Shown here piece after piece: positions 6,384 to 14,098 of a stretch of 14,354 nt of DNA. Each line of letters starts with the position of its first letter. The stretch's first letter is position 1. The stretch comes from CAVTHK01 sp964552235. GTDB taxonomy: Bacteria; Spirochaetota; Spirochaetia; SZUA-6; CAVTHK01. Both the position numbers and the translations under genes were made by a program. The notes beneath the pieces were generated by a model. It did not search any database, was not told the origin of the DNA, and saw only the letters and a list, made by a program, of their open reading frames with translations. Where the stretch lies: positions 1 to 14,354 of the forward strand of contig CAZKGO010000119.1 of NCBI GenBank assembly GCA_964552235.1, in the 5' to 3' direction.

Positions 6384-7541
6384 ATGCCCTTGAAGGCGAA
6401 CGCAGGCAGCGGAGACTTCATCTTCACATCGGAAAGCGTGGGCGAAGGCCACCCCGACAAGATCTGCGACCAGATCTCGGACGCGGTGCTCGACGAGGCG
6501 ATCGGCCGGGACTCGGCCTCGCGCGTGGCCTGCGAGTGCTTCGTGACCACCGGCATGGTGCTGGTCGGCGGCGAGATCACGACCCACACCTACGTGGACG
6601 TGCAGCGCGTCGCCCGCGGCGTCCTGAAGTCGATCGGCTACGACAACCCGTCGTACGGCATCGACTACGAGTCGTGCGCGGTCATGAACACGATCCACGA
6701 CCAGTCGCCGGACATCGCCCAGGGCGTGGACACCGGCGGCGCGGGCGACCAGGGAATGATGTTCGGCTTCGCCTGCGGGGACACTCTCGAGCTGATGCCG
6801 GCTCCGATCCTGTTCGCCCACCAGATCATGAAGACGGCCGCCGACGTGCGCAAGAAGGGCCTGCTGCCGTTCCTGAGGCCCGACGGCAAGTGCCAGGTCA
6901 CCGTCGAATACAGGGACTGGAAGCCGGTGCGGATCGCGACCGTGGTGCTCTCCCACCAGCATTCCGAGGACGTGGGCTACGAGGAGCTCAAGGAGAGCCT
7001 GATCGAGGAGATCATCAAGAAGACACTGCCCGCCGCCCTGCTTTCCGGCAGCGTCAAGTACCTGATCAATCCCACCGGCCGTTTCGTGGTCGGCGGACCC
7101 TACGGCGACACGGGCCTCACGGGGCGCAAGATCATTGTCGACACCTACGGCGGCATGGCGCGCCACGGCGGCGGCGCCTTTTCCGGCAAGGACCCGAGCA
7201 AGGTCGACCGGTCGGCCGCCTACATGATGCGCTACGTGGCCAAGAACATCGTGGCTGCGGGCCTGGCCGAGCGCTGCGAGCTGCAGGTGGCCTACGCGAT
7301 CGGAGTGGCCGAGCCGGTCTCGCTGCTGGTCGACGCCTTCGGCACCGGCAAGGTGCCCGACGCCCGGCTCGCCGAGGCCGTGCGCAAGGTCTTTGACCTG
7401 ACCCCGCGGGGGATCATCCAGGCGCTGGACCTGCGCAAGCCCGTGTTCCGCGAGACCGCGGTCTACGGCCACTTCGGCAGGCCGGGATTCGCCTGGGAGC
7501 GCACTGACAAGGCGGAGGATCTGAAACGGGCGATCGAGTAG
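6384..7541 (+). CDS. metK: S-adenosylmethionine synthetase
   Basis: The 385-residue protein, the usual length for the family, makes S-adenosylmethionine from ATP and methionine in the cytosol. Signature segments are FTSESVGEGHPDKICDQISD near the N-terminus (ATP/methionine site), GAGDQGMMFGFAC (hexapeptide loop region), VGGPYGDTGLTGRKIIVDTY and the phosphate-binding GGGAFSGKDPSKVDRSAAY. All expected active-site segments look intact. GGAGG at 6379-6383 directly abuts the ATG at 6384, too close for efficient use, whereas the in-frame TTG at 6390 is 6 nt away; the real start may be that TTG, giving 383 residues. A weaker GGGA at 6372-6375 would suit the ATG. It is 30 nt downstream of the hypothetical gene and is followed by the AmrS gene after 67 nt. 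Confidence 0.97.
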   Translation: MPLKANAGSGDFIFTSESVGEGHPDKICDQISDAVLDEAIGRDSASRVACECFVTTGMVLVGGEITTHTYVDVQRVARGVLKSIGYDNPSYGIDYESCAVMNTIHDQSPDIAQGVDTGGAGDQGMMFGFACGDTLELMPAPILFAHQIMKTAADVRKKGLLPFLRPDGKCQVTVEYRDWKPVRIATVVLSHQHSEDVGYEELKESLIEEIIKKTLPAALLSGSVKYLINPTGRFVVGGPYGDTGLTGRKIIVDTYGGMARHGGGAFSGKDPSKVDRSAAYMMRYVAKNIVAAGLAERCELQVAYAIGVAEPVSLLVDAFGTGKVPDARLAEAVRKVFDLTPRGIIQALDLRKPVFRETAVYGHFGRPGFAWERTDKAEDLKRAIE

Positions 7542-7568
7542 GTCGAGGGCGGTCGGCCGTGCACGGGT

Positions 7569-7592
7569 CGGCCGCACGAGCCGGTGCGGCCG
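7569..7592 (+). other. Perfect 9-bp inverted repeat between metK and the AmrS gene
   Basis: CGGCCGCAC (7569-7577) and GTGCGGCCG (7584-7592) form a perfect stem around a 6-nt loop. There is no U-tract, so it is more likely an mRNA processing, attenuation or stability element than a terminator. It ends 5 nt before GGGGAG (7598-7603), the Shine-Dalgarno sequence of the next gene. Confidence 0.45.
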
Positions 7593-7608
7593 CAGGCGGG
7601 GAGTCCCG

Positions 7609-8595
7609 ATGGCGGTAGAGCCGCGGTTCTTTGAGCCGGCAGGCGGCGACTTGGTCCGCTGCCGCCTCTGCCCCCACGAGTGCGCGATCGCCCCCGGAGC
7701 GTACGGACGCTGCCGTGTGCGGGCCAACCGGGGTGGCAGGGGAGAGATCCCCTTTGCCGGACGGCTCACCTCGGTCGCCATCGACCCGATCGAGAAGAAG
7801 CCGCTCTACCACTATCGGCCAGGCTCATCGATTCTCTCGGTCGGGTTCCTCGGCTGCAACTTCCACTGCCCGTTCTGCCAGAACTACGCGATCAGCCAGA
7901 CCAACGAGGCACCTGCCCGGTTCATGGCGCCCGCCGAGCTGGTGGAGACCGCGGTGCGGTGCGGCTCGATGGGCATCGCCTACACCTACTCGGAGCCGCT
8001 GGTGCACCTCGAGTACGTGATCGAGTGCGCGCGCCTGGCCCGCACCCGCGGCCTGGCGAACGTTCTCGTGTCGAACGGGTTCGTCAATTCCGGCCCCGCC
8101 GAAGAGCTGCTCGGCCTCCTCGACGCTGCCAACATCGATCTCAAGGGGTGGGATGCCGACTTCTACAAGCGCGAGATCGGCGGCGGCCTGGAGCCCGTCT
8201 GCCGTTTCCTCCGCCAGGCGGCCGGCCGCATCCACCTGGAGGTGACGACGCTCGTGATACCCACCCGCAACGACGACGCGGCCCAGGTCGAGGCCATGGC
8301 CGCCTTTCTCGCCGGCCTCGACCCCGACATCCCGTATCACCTGTCCTGCTACTACCCGGCCTACCGCTGCACGATCCCCCCCACGCCCCCCGAAACGGTC
8401 AGGCGACTGGCCGCCGCGGCGCGGGCTCACCTGCGCTACGTGTACCTCGGCAACGTCGGTCTCGAGGAGACCAACACGGTGTGCCCCGAGTGCGGGGCCC
8501 TGCTCGTACGCCGGGCGGGCTACCGGGTGGCCGTCGTGGGCCTGCGCGACGGCGGCTGCGCCGCCTGCGGCGCCCGGGTGCCCATCCGGTTCTGA
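7609..8595 (+). CDS. amrS: AmmeMemoRadiSam system radical SAM enzyme
   Basis: This 328-residue radical SAM protein has the cluster motif Cys83-x3-Cys87-x2-Cys90 (CNFHCPFC), preceded by an N-terminal Cys18-x2-Cys21-x3-Cys25-x9-Cys35 group and the IDPIEKKPLYHYRPGS segment, which together identify AmrS. The family is related to pyruvate formate-lyase activators; its partners are Memo-like and AMMECR1-like proteins, and its substrate is unknown. Those partners are not in the window. At the C-terminus two CxxC pairs (Cys292/Cys295 and Cys317/Cys320) form a zinc-ribbon-like knuckle. The ATG is well placed 5 nt after GGGGAG. It follows metK on the same strand, which may be coincidental or may reflect the need for S-adenosylmethionine. 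Confidence 0.88.
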   Translation: MAVEPRFFEPAGGDLVRCRLCPHECAIAPGAYGRCRVRANRGGRGEIPFAGRLTSVAIDPIEKKPLYHYRPGSSILSVGFLGCNFHCPFCQNYAISQTNEAPARFMAPAELVETAVRCGSMGIAYTYSEPLVHLEYVIECARLARTRGLANVLVSNGFVNSGPAEELLGLLDAANIDLKGWDADFYKREIGGGLEPVCRFLRQAAGRIHLEVTTLVIPTRNDDAAQVEAMAAFLAGLDPDIPYHLSCYYPAYRCTIPPTPPETVRRLAAAARAHLRYVYLGNVGLEETNTVCPECGALLVRRAGYRVAVVGLRDGGCAACGARVPIRF

Positions 8596-8603
8596 ATCCC
8601 GTC

Positions 8604-8632
8604 TCAAGACCCCTCCGCAGACCGGCCGACAA
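8604..8632 (+). promoter_or_regulatory. Candidate sigma28 (FliA) flagellar promoter
   Basis: GCCGACAA at 8625-8632 matches the FliA -10 consensus GCCGATAA at seven of eight positions. A weak -35, TCAA (8604-8607), lies 17 nt upstream, slightly longer than the usual 15-16. The site is 22 nt before flgN, the first gene of a late flagellar operon, which raises its likelihood. Confidence 0.5.
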
Positions 8633-8654
8633 TGAGAGGAGGGAGTGTGCACCC

Positions 8655-9155
8655 ATGACATGCGAATCGTCGACGGCGCAGCTGCTGCGGGCGATGGCCG
8701 GGGAGACGGATCTGTTCCATCGGTTCGCCGACCAGGAGGCCGACCTGCCGCGCGTCGTTCAGGACCGGGACTGGTCCAGGCTCGAGAGGTCGCTCGCGGA
8801 TCTGGAGCGCCTCGCGGCCTCGATCGGGACCTCGGAGCAGCGGCGCCACGAGGAGTACGAGCGGCTGAAGCGGCGCCTCGGCGGCCGCGCCGGCGAGGGC
8901 TTCGACGCCCTGGTCGCGCAGCTGCCCGAGCAGGAGCAGGGCGAGCTCGCGGCCGCGCGCGAGCAGCTGCGGGCGGCTGTGGGAAGGGTCAGGACGCTGA
9001 CGGCGAGCCTGGCCTACTACTTCCGCACCATCAAGGAGTCGGTCGAGCAGATCGTCATCGAGGCCTTTCCGCACCGCAGGGGCCGCATCTACTCGCGCCA
9101 TGGCAGGCCCGCCGCGGCCGGGGCGGATCCGTTCGTGGTCAATCACAGCCTCTAG
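8655..9155 (+). CDS. flgN: FlgN-like flagellar export chaperone
   Basis: The 166-residue protein is rich in Glu, Arg, Leu and Gln and mostly helical, as expected of FlgN, the cytosolic chaperone that delivers FlgK and FlgL to the flagellar export apparatus. Helices run from about residues 5-60 and 85-120, and end in a segment (LAYYFRTIKESVEQIV) followed by a less ordered tail ending in NHSL. Sequence alone gives only a family-level resemblance; position immediately before flgK (18-nt gap) is the strongest argument. The start is ATG 8655, 9 nt after a long AGGAGGGAG purine tract (8637-8645). Transcription probably starts at the sigma28-like element just upstream. Confidence 0.75.
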   Translation: MTCESSTAQLLRAMAGETDLFHRFADQEADLPRVVQDRDWSRLERSLADLERLAASIGTSEQRRHEEYERLKRRLGGRAGEGFDALVAQLPEQEQGELAAAREQLRAAVGRVRTLTASLAYYFRTIKESVEQIVIEAFPHRRGRIYSRHGRPAAAGADPFVVNHSL

Positions 9156-9173
9156 GGGCTGCAGGAGAAGCGC

Positions 9174-11042
9174 ATGGGCTCGACCTTTGGCGGAATTGAG
9201 ATCGGCAAGCGCAGCCTCATCGGGCACACCCTCGCGATGGACACCGTCGGCCACAACATGAGCAACGCCGACGTCGAGGGCTACAGCCGGCAGCGCGTGG
9301 AGATGGAGCCGTTTCCGCCCATCTACAACCCGGCCCTGAACCGGGCCGAGAGGGCGGGCCAGCTCGGCCAGGGCATGCAGGCCGAGCGCATCGAGAGGAT
9401 CAAGGACATGCTGCTGGAGCGCAGGATCGTGGCCGAAGGCAGCGGCCAGGGCTTCTGGGAGGCCCGCGACAAGTACCTGCAGATGCTCGAGCAGGTCTAC
9501 AACGAACCGAGCGACCATTCGGTGCGTTCGCTGATGGACCGCTTCTGGGAGAGCTGGCAGGAGCTGTCGGTGCGCCCCGGCGAGATGGGGGCGCGCAAGG
9601 CGGTGCTGCAGCGGGGCGAAACCCTCGTCGACGCGATCCACCAGCGATTCGAGCGCCTCAAGGGAATCCGGGACATGCTCGACGACGAAGTCGTCGGCAC
9701 GGTGGGGCAGGTCAACGACCTGGCGAGGCAGATTGCGGCCCTCAACGAGCAGATCGCCAAGGTCAAGGCCATGGGCGACAACCCGAACGACCTCATGGAC
9801 CGGCGCGACCTGCTCATCAACCGGCTGTCCGGGCTCATCGACGTGACGATCGACGAGCGCGACCCCGACGAGTACACCGTGCACACGGCCGGGTACATCC
9901 TCGTGCAGGGCAAGGAGTGGGTCGAGCTCGCGGCCGTGGCCGACGGGCGCAACGAGGGCTACTCGCGCATCCTCTGGGCCGGAGGCCCGCGCGAGATGTT
10001 CTTCAGGGGGGGCAGGCTCGCCGCCCTCGTGGATCTGCGCGACGGCGACGTGCGCGACGAGATTCAGAAGCTCGACACGATGACGGTCAACTTCGTGGAC
10101 CTCGTCAACGAGATCCACAGGCAGGGCTACGGCACCAGCCGCCAGCGGGGCTTCGACTTCTTCGTCGAGGTCCCGTTCGTGGACAACCCCCTGGGCAACT
10201 ACGACGCCGACGGCGACGGGGCGTTCGACTCCACGCGCCTGTTCCGCCTAACCGGCGCGAACCGGCTGGAGCCCAAGGCCCAGATCGGCCTGCGGGGAAC
10301 CCTCACCCTGGCCGGCCCGATCGAGCCGGTGCGGGTCGAGTACTTTCCCACCGACACCGTCGAGGACCTGGTGGAGCGCATCAACCGCTGCGGGGCCGAA
10401 GTCACCGTGCGGCTCGACCGCGAGGGGCGGCTGAGCGTGCGGGCGACGACGGCGGCCGACGCGGCGAACCCCGATTTCGTGCTGCGCGCCGTTCAGGACG
10501 ACGGCGAGCTGCTGCTCGGCTACGCCGGTCTGCTGCGCGCGGCGGGCGCCGAAGGCGCCTACGACTGGGCCGCCCCCGGGCAGTCGGCGCAACTGGCCGC
10601 CGGGGCCGGGTTCGCCGTGGCCCCTGTCGCCCATCCGGCCGGCTGGATCAGCGTCAACCCGGCCCTCGCGGCCGACCCCGGACGCGTGGCCACCTCCTTT
10701 GACGAGACCCTCGGCGGACCGGGCGACGGCGCCGCGGCTTTGGCGATCGCCCAGCTGCGCACCCGGCGGGTGCTCGGCGGCGACATCGCGACGTTCGATG
10801 ACTTTTTCGCGGCCGCGGTCACCGACGTCGGGCTGAAGGGCGAGCAGGCCGAAACCGCCCTGGCGACTCAGGAGCTCGTCATGAAGGAGCTCAACGACAT
10901 GAAGAGCTCGATCTCGGGAGTGAACATGGACGAGGAGATGGCCAACATGGTCAAGATCCAGCACGGCTTCAACGCCGCGGCCCGCTTTATCGCCCAGCTC
11001 GACACCATGCTCGACACGGTCATCAACAGGATGGGAGTCTAG
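9174..11042 (+). CDS. flgK: Flagellar hook-associated protein 1
   Basis: The 622-residue protein joins the hook to the filament junction and is exported by the flagellar type III apparatus, so it has no cleaved signal peptide. The N-terminal helix region (residues 1-50, with ALAMD-like TLAMDTVGHNMSNADVEGYS) and the C-terminal region (about 555-622, with SGVNMDEEMANMVKIQHGF and a terminal amphipathic helix) are the classical FlgK D0/D1 signatures. The middle holds variable D2/D3 domains. Residues 344-352 read DADGDGAFD, a DxDxDGxxD loop like those that bind calcium. AGGAG lies 6 nt before the ATG. flgL starts 1 nt after the stop, so the two are made together. Confidence 0.95.
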   Translation: MGSTFGGIEIGKRSLIGHTLAMDTVGHNMSNADVEGYSRQRVEMEPFPPIYNPALNRAERAGQLGQGMQAERIERIKDMLLERRIVAEGSGQGFWEARDKYLQMLEQVYNEPSDHSVRSLMDRFWESWQELSVRPGEMGARKAVLQRGETLVDAIHQRFERLKGIRDMLDDEVVGTVGQVNDLARQIAALNEQIAKVKAMGDNPNDLMDRRDLLINRLSGLIDVTIDERDPDEYTVHTAGYILVQGKEWVELAAVADGRNEGYSRILWAGGPREMFFRGGRLAALVDLRDGDVRDEIQKLDTMTVNFVDLVNEIHRQGYGTSRQRGFDFFVEVPFVDNPLGNYDADGDGAFDSTRLFRLTGANRLEPKAQIGLRGTLTLAGPIEPVRVEYFPTDTVEDLVERINRCGAEVTVRLDREGRLSVRATTAADAANPDFVLRAVQDDGELLLGYAGLLRAAGAEGAYDWAAPGQSAQLAAGAGFAVAPVAHPAGWISVNPALAADPGRVATSFDETLGGPGDGAAALAIAQLRTRRVLGGDIATFDDFFAAAVTDVGLKGEQAETALATQELVMKELNDMKSSISGVNMDEEMANMVKIQHGFNAAARFIAQLDTMLDTVINRMGV

Positions 11043-11043
11043 T

Positions 11044-12291
11044 ATGAGACGCATCAGCTCGGCGATGCCCAACGACAACATGCAGTTCCACCTCCGCAAC
11101 CGCGAGTACCGCATGAACGAGGTGGCGGAAAAGATGGCCTCGCAGCAGCGGATCAAGGACCTGCGCAACGATCCCCTCGGCGCCGGCCGCGCGGTCCGTC
11201 TCGACTCGGGGGTGCGCCGCATGGCGCGCTACGACCGCAACATCGAGATCGTGCGGGGCAACCTCGCCGTCACCGAAGGCCATCTGCGCGAGGCGGTCGA
11301 CATCCTGCAGCGGGTCAACGAGATCGCGGTCCAAGGCGCCAACGGCATTTACAGCAAGGAGCAGATGGCGGCCATGGCCGAGGAGGTCGACCAGCTGCTC
11401 AAGGAGCTGATCCAGATCGCCAACTCCCGCTCCGAAGAGGGCAACAGCATCTTCGCCGGCACCCTGATCCGCTCGGACGCATTCAGGTCGCGGCTGGGGC
11501 CGGTGGCCGGCAGCGGCGTCGAACGGATTGTCTCGGTCGACTACACAGGAAACGTGGGCGTCAACATGGCCGAGATCGACCAGTGGTCGTTCATGCCGAC
11601 GGGGCTCCCCGGCAACGTGGCGTTCTGGGCCGAGAACCAGCAGGTCTATGCCGCCGTCGACGCCACGACCTACCGCGTGCAGCAGGAGACGGCGATCCGC
11701 ATCGACGGAATCGAGATCCGCCTGGCGGCCGGCGACAACGCGGCCGCCGTCATCTCCAAGATCAACGATTGCGCGGCGCCGGTGCGCGCCTCTCTCGATC
11801 CCGTCCAGAACTCCCTCGTGGTGAGCGGGACCCGGCCGCACGAGATATGGCTCGAGGACCTGGACGGCGGCACCGTGCTGCAGGACCTGGGCCTCCTGCG
11901 GGACGGCGACGCGGCGCCCCCGGCGAACCTGGCGCCCGCCGCGCGCGCCTTTGGCGGCTCGGTTTTCGACATGGTGATCCACCTGCGGGACAGGCTCTTT
12001 GCCGGGGATTCGGCCGAAGTGGGCGGCTCGGGCCTGCGCGGCATCCACCAGGCGATCGAGAGCCTGACCGCCACCATGGCGGATATCGGCTCGCGCGACG
12101 AGCGGCTGGCGCTGGTGTCGGGCCGGCTGAACTGGCAGATCCCCGAAGTGCAGGGCCTGCTCTCGCGCGAGGTCGACCTGGACCTGTCGAGGGCGATCAC
12201 CGACCTGAAGATGCTGGAGCACACCCACCAGGCCGCGCTCGGCACTTCGGCCCGGATCCTGCGGCCGACCCTGCTGGATTTCCTGAGGTAG
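11044..12291 (+). CDS. flgL: Flagellar hook-associated protein 3 (flagellin-like junction protein)
   Basis: The 415-residue protein is the second hook-filament junction subunit. The N-terminus is flagellin-like: RISSAMPNDNMQFHLRNRE, then helices with NDPLGAGRAVRLDSG and LQRVNEIAVQGANG, and the EEGNSIFAGT motif near residue 140 that is typical of FlgL. The C-terminal helix region (DMVIHLRDRLFAG, then DLSRAITDLKMLEHTHQAAL) completes the D0/D1 coiled-coil. It is longer than the enterobacterial protein (about 317 residues) because of an insert in the middle. Its ATG is 1 nt after the flgK stop with GGATGGGAG upstream inside flgK, and fliW follows 2 nt after its stop. Confidence 0.93.
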   Translation: MRRISSAMPNDNMQFHLRNREYRMNEVAEKMASQQRIKDLRNDPLGAGRAVRLDSGVRRMARYDRNIEIVRGNLAVTEGHLREAVDILQRVNEIAVQGANGIYSKEQMAAMAEEVDQLLKELIQIANSRSEEGNSIFAGTLIRSDAFRSRLGPVAGSGVERIVSVDYTGNVGVNMAEIDQWSFMPTGLPGNVAFWAENQQVYAAVDATTYRVQQETAIRIDGIEIRLAAGDNAAAVISKINDCAAPVRASLDPVQNSLVVSGTRPHEIWLEDLDGGTVLQDLGLLRDGDAAPPANLAPAARAFGGSVFDMVIHLRDRLFAGDSAEVGGSGLRGIHQAIESLTATMADIGSRDERLALVSGRLNWQIPEVQGLLSREVDLDLSRAITDLKMLEHTHQAALGTSARILRPTLLDFLR

Positions 12292-12293
12292 CG

Positions 12294-12734
12294 ATGAAGG
12301 TCAACACGAAGGCCTTCGGGCCGCTGGACGTCGACGAGCGGCAGAAGATCTTCTTTCCGTACGGGATCCTGGGCTTCGAGCCGCTGCGGGAATACGTGCT
12401 GCTCGACGCCGCGCAGCCGCCCTTCTACTGGCTGCAGTCGATGGACCGGGTCGAAGTGGCCTTTCCCCTCATCGACCCCCGCGTGTTCCGCCCGGACTAC
12501 TCGCTGCGGGTCGATTCCGCAGAGCTGGCCGAGATCGGCATCAGCTCGCCCGAGGAAGCCCTGGATTTCGCCATCGTGACCATCCCGGACGATCCCGCCG
12601 AGATGACGGCCAACCTCCAGGGCCCGATCGTGATCAACAAGACGACCCGCGTCGGCCGTCAGAGCATCAGCGTCGATCCCCGCTGGAAGGTGCGCCACCC
12701 GATCATCAAGGAGCTGGCGGCGGTGGAACGGTAG
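12294..12734 (+). CDS. fliW: Flagellar assembly factor FliW
   Basis: The 146-residue protein carries FliW family signatures: FPYGILGFE (21-29), PFYWLQS (43-49), a PDYS turn (67-70) and TANLQGPIVIN (105-115). FliW is a small cytosolic protein that binds either flagellin or CsrA; when free it sequesters CsrA by a non-competitive route, so flagellin export relieves CsrA repression of flagellin mRNA. It is immediately followed by csrA (4-nt gap), the arrangement known from Bacillus and other FliW-containing bacteria. The start ATG lies 2 nt after the flgL stop, with GAGG (12285-12288) as the ribosome site. No flagellin gene is in the window. Confidence 0.95.
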   Translation: MKVNTKAFGPLDVDERQKIFFPYGILGFEPLREYVLLDAAQPPFYWLQSMDRVEVAFPLIDPRVFRPDYSLRVDSAELAEIGISSPEEALDFAIVTIPDDPAEMTANLQGPIVINKTTRVGRQSISVDPRWKVRHPIIKELAAVER

Positions 12735-12738
12735 AGCG

Positions 12739-12984
12739 ATGCTGATTCTCGCCCGCAGGGTCAACGAGTCGATCATGATCGGCGACCAGATCGAGATCTC
12801 GGTAGTCGACATACGCGGAGAGCAGGTCAAGATCGGGATCAAGGCGCCGGCCACGGTCAAGGTCTACAGGCAGGAGGTCTACCGCGCGATCCAGCAGGAG
12901 AACGTGGCGGCCGCCAGCGCTCCGCCGCGCACCCTGCCGCCGCTCCAGGGATACCTGCCCCGCAAGCGCAAGCCGCAAGGGTAG
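12739..12984 (+). CDS. csrA: Carbon storage/translational regulator CsrA
   Basis: The 81-residue RNA-binding dimer protein represses translation by binding GGA motifs at ribosome sites, notably flagellin mRNA. The core is canonical: MLILARRVNESIMIGD, VVDIRGEQVKIGIKAP, and the RNA-binding strand VKVYRQEVY. Arg44, essential for RNA binding, is kept; the usual His43 and Glu45 are Tyr and Gln. After residue 55 it carries a proline- and basic-rich tail ending PRKRKPQG, longer than the E. coli protein (61 residues). FliW is known to act through the C-terminal/allosteric side of CsrA. It is the last gene of the flagellar operon and converges on the HD-GYP gene. Confidence 0.96.
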   Translation: MLILARRVNESIMIGDQIEISVVDIRGEQVKIGIKAPATVKVYRQEVYRAIQQENVAAASAPPRTLPPLQGYLPRKRKPQG

Positions 12985-12985
12985 C

Positions 12986-12999
12986 CGCGGACCCCCGCG
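12986..12999. terminator. Small hairpin between csrA and the HD-GYP gene
   Basis: CGCGG (12986-12990) pairs with CCGCG (12995-12999) around a 4-nt loop, filling the 17-nt gap between convergent stop codons. The stem is short and lacks a U-tract, so its role in termination is uncertain. Confidence 0.25.
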
Positions 13000-13001
13000 C
13001 T

Positions 13002-14096
13002 TCAGTCGCGAAGAGCCACGAAGATCTCCCGGAACTGGCGGTTGACGGCCTCGAAGTGCCTGACCAGGCTCGGATCGAAGTGGCTGCCTGCGTTCTGGCC
13101 GATGATGGCCACCGTGTGCTCGTGATCGATGGCTTCCTTGTAGCTGCGCTTCATGCGCAGCGCGTCGTAGACGTCGGCGATCGCCACGATGCGCGCGGCC
13201 AGCGGGATCATGTCGCCGCCGAAACCGTGCGGGTAGCCCGAGCCGTCCCACCATTCGTGGTGGCGCAGGGCGATCTCGGCGGCCATCGGGTTGGGGTAGG
13301 TGGAGAGGATGTAGGCGCCGTTGATCGTGTGTTCCTTCATCAGGGCCCATTCCCAGTCGTCGAGAGGCCCGGTCTTGTTCAGGATGTTGTCCGATATGCC
13401 GATCTTGCCCACGTCGTGCATCGCCGCCAGGAAGGCGATGTCCTCGACGTACTGCCGGTCGACCTGGGGATAGAGCGGGTGGCCGAGCAGCCGCCCGCAC
13501 AGGCACTTGGAGTACTCGTTGACCCGTTCGATGTGATGCCCGGTGTCCTGGTCCTTGAGCATCGACGCCTGCAGGAGGCTGGCAAAGGTGTCGCGGAGCA
13601 TCTGCCTATGGTAGTCGCTGATATCATCGATCAGCATCACGTGCCCCATGGGAGATCCGTCGCCGCGGCTGGAGTGGTAGAGCGGCATGATGAGCAGGTG
13701 AGCCACGATGGTGAGGTCGCGCCGGTTCTTGCGGCTCACGAGGCCACGCCAGCTGTAGGCGCCCTCCGCCGAGGATGTGGCGGCAAGCACCTGCTGCCGC
13801 CGTTCGGCGTCGAACGAGCTTTCGAAGAAGCGGGCCACGCTCTGGCCGTGGTAGCCGGTCAGGTCGCCGAAGAGCACCTGAAACGCGCGGTTCGCCCAAA
13901 CGATGCGCAGCCCCGTGGTGAGCAGCACCACGGGCACCGCGCTGTCGCTGTAGCAGTGGGTCCACAAAGACGCCGAAGGGTGCTCGAGCAGCGAGCGGAA
14001 CTGCTCCCCGACGGGCGCCTGCGGGGCGGGCGTGCCCTGGGCGCCCGGATCCTCGACCGGCTCCAGCTCGCCGATCGGCTGCTCATCGCGCTCCAT
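13002..14096 (-). CDS. PAS/HD-GYP domain protein, probable c-di-GMP phosphodiesterase
   Basis: The protein has 364 residues and no visible membrane segment. An N-terminal acidic/proline-rich linker (1-35) leads to a PAS-like sensor (about 50-165, with IVWANRAFQVLFG) and an HD-GYP domain (about 170-360). The catalytic features are all present: TGHHIERV (185-192), His227-Asp228 in HDVGK, His279/His280 and the GYP motif in HHEWWDGSGYP (279-289), Asp308/Asp311 in DVYDAL, and SHFDP (338-342). It should therefore hydrolyse c-di-GMP, usually favouring motility over sessile life, which fits the neighbouring flagellar operon. The chosen ATG has AAGGGG 6 nt upstream; a longer open frame upstream overlaps tsaB and is arginine/glycine-rich noise. 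Confidence 0.9.
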   Translation of the reverse strand: MERDEQPIGELEPVEDPGAQGTPAPQAPVGEQFRSLLEHPSASLWTHCYSDSAVPVVLLTTGLRIVWANRAFQVLFGDLTGYHGQSVARFFESSFDAERRQQVLAATSSAEGAYSWRGLVSRKNRRDLTIVAHLLIMPLYHSSRGDGSPMGHVMLIDDISDYHRQMLRDTFASLLQASMLKDQDTGHHIERVNEYSKCLCGRLLGHPLYPQVDRQYVEDIAFLAAMHDVGKIGISDNILNKTGPLDDWEWALMKEHTINGAYILSTYPNPMAAEIALRHHEWWDGSGYPHGFGGDMIPLAARIVAIADVYDALRMKRSYKEAIDHEHTVAIIGQNAGSHFDPSLVRHFEAVNRQFREIFVALRD

Positions 14097-14098
14097 GC

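Noticed and set aside
5949..7781. A 610-codon minus-strand open frame opposite metK and the unknown gene
   Set aside because: It mirrors strong codon bias of the intact + strand genes, is low-complexity (His, Val, Asp, Arg rich), and matches no family; the + strand metK is certain.
9157..9173. CsrA-binding site at the flgK ribosome site
   Set aside because: An AGGAG is present but the supporting stem is only 3 bp, which is too weak to claim.
8604..10118. Long minus-strand open frame opposite flgN and flgK
   Set aside because: FlgK signatures are unambiguous on the + strand; the antisense protein is His/Asp/Val-rich noise.
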